This document shows, one piece after another, positions 57,601-64,000 of a stretch of 64,000 bases of DNA. Source of the stretch: Anaeramoeba flamelloides. Taxonomy: Eukaryota > Metamonada > Anaeramoebidae. Below the pieces are notes generated by a model that ran no database searches, was not told the DNA's origin, and was given only the letters and a program-made list of their open reading frames with translations. Positions within the stretch are counted from its first letter, which is position 1; every line of letters begins with the position of its first letter. The DNA is taken from the NCBI GenBank assembly GCA_027625915.1, contig JANTQA010000057.1, positions 2,480,001 to 2,544,000 on the forward strand. Direction: 5' to 3'. The translations under genes were made by a program, and so were the position numbers.

Positions 57601-58765
57601 CCTCGATTTGCCCTCAGAGAGAACCCTGCACATGGCCCGATCGTACCTTTCCGGCAAGGAGTGCTTGCCCACAGGACTGATCTTGGGCACAATCTTGGAT
57701 TACACCATCAAGAATAAGCTTGACAAGGATCGGATCTATTTGTCCTTCTTCCCCACAGCATGCGGCCCCTGCAGAGCCGGGCAATATGGCGTCTTTTTCG
57801 ATCATTTGTTTAGAGAGATCGGCTTTGAGAATTTGAGATCTTTGAATTTGCACCACAAGCGATCCTTCGCAGAATTGGGCAAGGACATCCCAAAATTCTT
57901 ATGGTACTGCATGGTTGTCGCAGACAAAATGAAGGAGATCTATAGCACCTTCAGGACATTGGCAGTTAACAAAAAGGAGGCCTTCGAGCTTTATCACCAA
58001 ATCGAAAAGGAAATGAACATTGAAATCCGCGGCGGGATCAAGCCCTTCTCCAAAAAATTACGATCTTGGGGAAAGCGCATGGGCCAAATCCAGCTCCAGG
58101 CGAAACACGACGAGGTACCTAAGGTCTTTGTCGTAGGCGACATCTACTTGAGAAGAGATCCCTTCTCCGTAGAGCCCCTATTGGAGATGATTTCCAACGA
58201 AGGGATCGTCTGTAAAGTCGAAGACTTTTGCGAATGGCTCTTTTGGGTGGACTATTCCAACGTCACAGAAAAGAAAAAAAAACTCGCAAAAATGCCATTA
58301 CATAAGAGATACCTCTCAGAAGAATTCCGTGGGCTCATGAAATTGAAAATTGAAATGGCCTATAAACATCATGTATATAACACCATCATTAAGGATTTGT
58401 CCTATTCAAACGCACTCTTGCCAACTTTCGAAAACAACCAGACATTTAAAGACACAGCAGACCTGTTCGGCGGCGTGCCCTTAGGAACAGAGGCAGTGCC
58501 AGGATCAGCAGGCAGCGCAATGTGCATGAAAAACGGGTATGACGGCGTCGCCATCTTCTCTCCTTTCACTTGCCTTCACGGACGTTTAGCACAGGGTCTA
58601 TACAACCCTTACGCCAGAGAAATGGAATATCCTACACTCAGTATTGAACATGACGGTAATGCTTGGACTTCAACCATCTTGACAAATATTGAAACCTTTT
58701 CTTATAATGTCAAGGCCAGATATAACGAAAGAAAGAAATTAGAAAAAGAAAAAAAGAAAAATTAA
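51640..58765 (+). CDS. Bacterial-type 2-hydroxyacyl-CoA dehydratase activase/reductase fusion (two BadF-type ATPase domains plus reductase-like region)
   Basis: Exons 51640-52668 and 55319-58765 give about 1,491 residues, matching the large bacterial acyl-CoA dehydratase activase-related family (about 1,400). ATPase unit 1 (24-300): GLDVGSTTVK (26-35), KCASGTGQF with Cys148, RCSVF with Cys189. ATPase unit 2 (331-590): GVDGGSTTTK split by the intron, IGGQDAKY (436-443), EACSAGTGSF with Cys460, HCSAF with Cys501, QGGVAKN. In HgdC-type activases such Cys hold a [4Fe-4S] cluster between subunits and ATP hydrolysis drives low-potential electron transfer. A Cys-rich CHSCENNC segment (625-632) and a reductase-like region follow, with CSSDYCYPAE, GKECLPTG and ACGPCRAGQY motifs. 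The substrate of these giant fusions is not known. A 21-residue N-terminal extension rich in hydroxylated and basic residues could be an organelle presequence. Coding GC is much higher than around it. Lateral transfer from an anaerobic bacterium is likely. Confidence 0.92.
54090..54098 (+). repeat. C9 homopolymer in the long intron
   Basis: Nine C in AT-rich intron sequence. Confidence 0.95.
55137..55317 (+). repeat. A-rich (AAATA)n tract at the intron 3' end
   Basis: About 180 bases made of AAATA/AAAT units with a few C, running to the splice acceptor. The minus-strand open frames of Phe/Leu/Ile over it are by-products. Confidence 0.95.
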
Positions 58766-59184
58766 TGATTTTCAATTTACCAAGCTATCAAATAATGAAT
58801 ACAAAAATTTTTTTACAAGATTTATTTTTTAGTTAATTTTACCATCTTTTTTTTTTCTTTTTTTTTCTCTTCTCTTTTTTCTTCTCTTTTTTCATCACAA
58901 ACTTTTTTTTTACGGAAAAATTGAAAAAAAGATTTTATAAATATATTATTTTATATATAATTCATAGATATTATATAATTTTTGATGTCTTTTATTTATG
59001 TTTTAAGTTTACTTTTTTAACACTCGAAAATACGGATTCAATAAAAATTTTAACTTTAATTTTTTTTATATGATTTTTTATTATTTGATCAAACTTTTAT
59101 TGTGGTTTATTTATATATATAATATTATATATGTATATATTAATACAGTGCATCTTTTTTTTTTTTTTTTTTTCATTTTTTTAT

Positions 59185-59540
59185 CGTTAATTAGTAGAGG
59201 TGATTCAATAAAATTACCTCTTGTTTAAAATTAGGTTTTCCAGAATTTCAAAGAATTGAGTAAAATCAGAGATTTTTCTATTTATTTCTTAAATTAAAAA
59301 AAACTGTTGTTAGATTTTCTTGAGTTTTCTATTGATTTCCCAAATCAATTTATTTCAAAACAAAAGTAAAAAAAACCTAACAAAAAGTATTCGTAGAGTG
59401 CCGTAGAGTGCCTAGCTTTTTTTGAGGTTTTCTGTTTTATATGTAAAATATCGAGAAAATTTCAAAAATTTTCAGTTTATTTCAAAAATTAAAAAAAAAA
59501 AAAACAGGCTCTTGATGGAACTTTGAGAAACTCTACATTT
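59185..59540. repeat. Family F palindrome-rich repeat, copy 6
   Basis: It starts GTAGAGGTGATTCAATAAAA then TTACCTCTTGTTT, as in copy 1. It contains CAGAATTTCAAAGAATTGAG, TAAAATCAGAGATTTTTCT, and GTAGAGTGCCGTAGAGTGCC near its right part. Confidence 0.6.
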
Positions 59541-60117
59541 TTATAAAGTTTTTTCATTTTATAAAGATAAGTAATTCTATGAACTATAAATCTTGCCTAC
59601 ATTATAACTAGAATAAAAGAAAAAAAAAATATTTATAAACAAAGATAAGAATATGAGAAGAAAGACAAGGAATAAAAAAGAGTATAGGCTCTATTTGTAA
59701 GGGTTAAATGCCCAAGAACACTTAATCTCTTAAATTGAGAGCTTTGAAGTAAATAAATTTGTGACTCCTAATTCAAAAAGTTGTCAAAGGAACTGTTTAA
59801 TTACAGTCATTAGAAGTATTTTATATTCGATTTAGTTTCTGAAAATAAAAAAGATTAAAAAAATGAATAAGAACAAGTAAAAGCTTCATTAAAAAGTTTT
59901 TCCTTTTTTTTTGCATTCCTGATTGCTGTAGGATATTGGTTAATTCCTTTTATATCCAAATTTTCAAGTTTACCACGATCATTTTCATTTAGTTTAAATA
60001 ATGTTGTATTTGGCTAAAGTTGATCCTAATATAAGATAATCATATATAGGCAGGAGTTGAATTACCACCACTATTTCTGATTAACAATAAAGAATTTCCC
60101 AGTCAAAGGAATCCATT

Positions 60118-60792
60118 TATAGGGGTTGAATTACATGTGTTTAAAGGATTTGAATTGGATATTAGAAATGAAATTTATTTTTAAAATTATCAAAATTTAT
60201 ATCATTTTTTCATATTTTTGAATTATTGTTTTTTTAATTTTTTTTAAGACTAAATTCATTGGCAAATTTTTTTTCAAGATCATAAGTTGCTTGGTAAAAA
60301 GGTGTTATTTTAATGTCCCTGAAAAATTGAAAATGATTGTAGAGAAATCATATTTATTTCTATTGGGATTTTCTTCGATCATTGATGTTGAGATTTGTTT
60401 AATAAATGTGAAAAAAATTCACTTCATTTTCTTTTCCTTTTTCAAATAGAGACCACAAATCCTCAACCTACTTCGTTTTGGAACTTGGTTTGTAAAAGAA
60501 AAGTAAGGAAAATGAAGTGAAAATTGTTTCATATTTATTATTCAAATACCAGTAGAAGTTCAAAATGAAAATTGTTGTTTTTCTCAATAGAATCACTAAG
60601 AATTTGAGTTTTTTGATTTTTAAAAAAATTTATTGATTGCTAAATTTTATTCTAGATGGATATCAACTGTTATGGGATCTTGATAATTACTCTGATTTCT
60701 TTTTTATTCTTCGAATACCAATTATAAACAAAAAATTGATATTTTGGAAAAAAAAATCTTTTACCATTTTCAGAAACCAAGGTTAGTTTCCC
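60118..60792 (+). repeat. Family B dispersed repeat, copy 3
   Basis: Colinear with copy 2: AAAATGATTGTAGAGAAATC, AAATAGAGACCACAAATCC, ACTTCGTTTTGGAACTTGG, ATTGTTGTTTTTCTCAATAG and GATGGATATCAACTGTTATG blocks are in the same order. Confidence 0.7.
60374..60567. repeat. Foldback nested in family B copy 3
   Basis: The inverted arms include AATAAATGTGAAAAAAATTC then ACTTCATTTTC on the left, and GAAAATGAAGTGAAAATTG on the right, about 32 bp nearly perfect and extending outward with mismatches. Confidence 0.65.
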
Positions 60793-61839
60793 ACCAAATA
60801 AGAACCACCTTAATACTTCATTATTTTTAATCCCCTTTTTAATAAAAAAAAATTATACCTTTTTAGAGAAAAAAAAGCACACTCTAAATCTAAATAGAAT
60901 AATAATCTTTTCTTTATAGGTTAGATAAATAAAAAAAAACTATTGTAATATAAATCTGGTTATTTACAATTGTACCCTATATAATCAAAAAGTGTAGCAA
61001 TACAATATATCACAAAAAGTTATAAAAATTAACCGTTTTAAATCAATATTGACGCACTTTAGAATATAATTAAAAGTATTTTTGTTGGTTTTTATTCTAT
61101 ATTCTTCTTCTAATAAATTGTGGTTTATTAAATCAAAATATTTTTCTTTCTGTTATTCTCAAGTTGGAATCTTTTTAAAGAAAAGAAAAATCTTTTGAAA
61201 TAAGCCTCAACAATAAGAAAATTAAGACTTTTAAATATATTGTAAAATATACATATTCATCATTTGAAAAAATCCATATTAACCTTTTTGTATTTGAATC
61301 TATGTGTTATATAATTAGTAATTCTCTTTTCAAAATATTCCAATAAATTTTTTTTAATGATTTTTAATTTACAAAATATTGTTTTCTTGTTCTGACATTA
61401 AAAATTTTTTAAAAATCAGATCAGTATCAAAAATTGATCTTGAAATAATTTCCTTTATCATTGGAACACTCACATTAAAAATTCAAAAAATTAAAAAATA
61501 AAGCAATTAAATTTCAGATCATCTATTAAGTATTAAATTCAATTTTTAATATCTTAACAGGGATAAAAAATATGGGGCACTCAGGCAAAAAACAAGTATA
61601 TAAGATAAAGTTTTACTTTTTTTCTTTCTGCGTACTCGAAAAACAATATCTAATTAATTCTCAAATAGTATACATACCTTTTTAAATCAATTTAGGTTCT
61701 AAAAATCTTAATCTTTTGAATAAAATTCAAAATTATAGATCTAATTCGTTCAAATTTTTTAGTAATTATTAACAAATTTTTATGTCATTCTTGTTTTAGT
61801 TTGTCTGATAAAAATTGTTTCAAAAATTATCTTTATTGT

Positions 61840-62060
61840 TTTAGAATAAAATATTCATCTTTGATTTTTAATTTTTGAAATTTCTATTCGATAAATAGTA
61901 TTTCATTCAAACCAATACCATATTTACTTATTGTTTTTGGACCCTTTCTATTTCGGGTTAATGTATTTTTCTAGAAAAAAGAAATATAACTTTGTATTTT
62001 TAAACAAAAGCTTTAACAAGCTAACATTTATAATTTTAATCAAGGTATTGATTATTTCAA
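61840..62060 (-). repeat. Family E dispersed repeat, copy 5 (weak)
   Basis: It shares AAACCAATACCATATTT and GGGTTAATGTAT with the copy near 40740-40800, in the same orientation; the remainder is decayed. Confidence 0.4.
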
Positions 62061-64000
62061 AAAAATTTTTTAATGACTTAATTTTCTATAAGATTATTAT
62101 TTAAAACCAAATTTTTCATTATAATAAGGCTGTGAGATTTTATTTGAAATCGGTAGAGGTGGTAATAAACTTTACCTACAACCTTTAGCACCTTACGAAT
62201 ATTTAACTCAAGTTGATTTTTTTCAGGTTTGAGTATTTTGAAGAAATGCAAGACACATTGTTCATATATGATTATTAATCAGTTTGAATTTTGGGTTTCT
62301 ATTTTGAATTAATTTTAATGACCAAAAAATTTTAAATGCTTTTGTTTTCTCAAATTTCGTCAAATTAAATAAAATTTGAAAAGAAAATTTAAAAACCAAG
62401 ATCTTTTTCTCATATTTTTTATCAAATAATAACATTACTATCTTTCAATTATCTTACTAATTCTTTTCTAAATTTTATTTCAAGAACCTTGTTTTGTGTT
62501 TATATGTTATTATCGTCCCATCCAAAAGCCTCTTTTTTCTACAGTAAGCCAATATTTTTCAGGATAATTTAGGTAATTAGTAAAAGTTCAAAAAACAGAT
62601 TTGTAACACAGTTGTACTAGAGAAAATCATAATTTTTTCATCCAGAGTTCATATATTCTTTTGATAAGAAGCTCTGTACTGAGACAGAAAAATGTTTCAT
62701 TGAAAACCACAATTTTCATCTTTCCTATTTACAAAACTTAAAAAAAAAGAGTTTTTTAATGTGAATTATTTTGACTAGCTTTTCAAAAAATCTCGAGATA
62801 TTTCGAATTAAATTAATTGTAGTTGTGTAATAGAATTTCTTACAACTGATAGAAATAGATCTTCACTTATTTCGATTTTTTTTCCTTTTGATGAGGACTA
62901 ATTCATTCTTGTAAATTTTGAAAAACAAAATCTTGAATTTCGTGTCTTATAAAAATAAAAAGAAGAAAATCTTTTAAAAATCTGTTTTCAAACTTTAAAA
63001 CTTAAAGACAGATATTTAAATATACTAAATTCTCAATCTAGCTGCTTGAATCCGATTTTATTAAAGTCTAAAGATAAAAAAAGATAAAATAATTACAAAA
63101 TTTTCATTCAGATAAATATTTTAATACAATTTTAATCTGTAAATCAAAGAAATAATTCTTATTCCACCTCTTCTGTATTTAAAATTTTGGTTCTCAGTTC
63201 AGTTAGGATACCCAATTTTTTTAGTCGATAATCTTTTTTATTTTTGAAAGAGAAAATAATTTGAGTTACTTTTCTTGTGAAAAGAAAATATCCAATTTGA
63301 AACATTAATTCAGAAGATCTTACAAAAGAATGAGTTCTGTGTTGTACATCAACTCTGGGAATTTTTCACACTCAAGAAAGTGAATTATTTCTTATTTTTG
63401 AAAATAAAAGTAAAGGATGCTAACTTCATTTTTATTGAAAAGTTGATCTTTACAAGATTGTTTAAAAATTCCTTTAATTTGGGAGTTCTGTTGTTATTAA
63501 AATATATACAAATCATTCAAACAGAATTTTGGTAAAAAACAAAATCATGCTTTTTCACCTTTAAAAATGAAGATTGTTCTTAGAATTTGATATAATAGCT
63601 TTTTTAGGAAATTTAACAATCGTAAAATGATGAAAAGAGGTGAATATAAACCCAAAATTGAAATTTTGTTTGAAGTGTGCAATCTTTTTCAACAACTTGA
63701 AATTGTGATTTCAATTAATGTATTTGAAAAAAAACAAGGTTTAATAAACTTGATCTTTTCAAAGTTTGAAAATTTGAAGGAAAAGTATAAAGCTGATAAG
63801 TGAAAAAAAAATTTAGGGTTTTTCTTTTCCAAAAAATTGATTAACTCGGTAAATTAGGATTAGAGAAAATCCAAATTATTATTATGGGTCAAAAAAATAA
63901 AATACAAGAATTATTTTTTTTTCAACAACCCGAATACTAAAAAATATATCTTCTTATCTTTTATGGATTTTTCAAATGGAGAACAAACAATAAATGGAGG

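Larger units (their letters stand above)
58766..64000. other. Gene-poor spacer downstream of the activase gene
   Basis: No gene was supported in 5.2 kb. It holds family F copy 6 (about 59185-59540), family B copy 3 (about 60118-60792) and a weak family E copy (about 61840-62060, minus). The remainder is AT-rich with short chance open frames. Confidence 0.5.

Noticed and set aside
59686-59750. A possible tRNA-like fold
   Set aside because: It has a few short complementary pieces but lacks the T-arm motif and a consistent acceptor stem.
1-64000. tRNA, rRNA or CRISPR arrays
   Set aside because: No convincing cloverleaf with a TTCRA-type arm, no rRNA-like conserved block and no regularly spaced direct repeats were found by eye. 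A tRNA scan would settle the first.

Overview
The window looks like nuclear DNA of an AT-rich, probably anaerobic, unicellular eukaryote. The evidence is a eukaryotic ribosomal protein gene (eS27) with GT-AG introns, a spliced TK1-type thymidine kinase, a calponin-homology protein and a candidate Rxt3 protein. Proteins carry long Lys-, Asn-, Glu-, Ser- and Gln-rich tracts, and the intergenic DNA is extremely AT-rich. A large bacterial-type 2-hydroxyacyl-CoA dehydratase activase/reductase fusion suggests anaerobic metabolism. An Anaeramoeba-like metamonad, or an anaerobic amoebozoan, would fit, but the exact lineage is inference. TAA and TAG end clear genes, so the standard code appears to apply.

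Layout: eS27 (261-792, +, three exons); a Lys-rich unknown protein (4403-5566, -); 12 kb without a supportable gene; a candidate Rxt3-domain protein (17685-18863, +); an orphan terminal exon (22223-22580, +); a CH-domain protein with two PH-like regions and Ser-rich repeats (26863-29094, -); a fused double thymidine kinase (35394-36736, +, two exons); a coiled-coil protein (39501-40157, -); a multi-pass membrane protein (45326-46453, +); and the activase fusion of about 1,490 residues (51640-58765, +), split by an intron of about 2.65 kb. There is no operon-like clustering. Genes are islands separated by 2.5-12 kb.

The intergenic DNA is full of dispersed repeats, most of them inverted-repeat (foldback or MITE-like) elements. 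These are family A (about 200 bp, TA-flanked, six copies); family B (about 0.5-0.67 kb, three copies, two with a nested foldback); family C (about 500 bp, two copies); family D (about 215 bp, one inverted pair); family E (about 200-350 bp, five copies); family F (palindrome-rich, about six copies or fragments); and an 873-bp foldback with arms of about 250 bp. No transposase, tRNA, rRNA, CRISPR array, or viral or LTR element was recognised.

The most interesting items are the activase fusion with a possible organelle-targeting extension; its long intron, whose U-rich start and A-rich end are complementary; the double thymidine kinase, whose halves have lost different key residues; and the repeat families.
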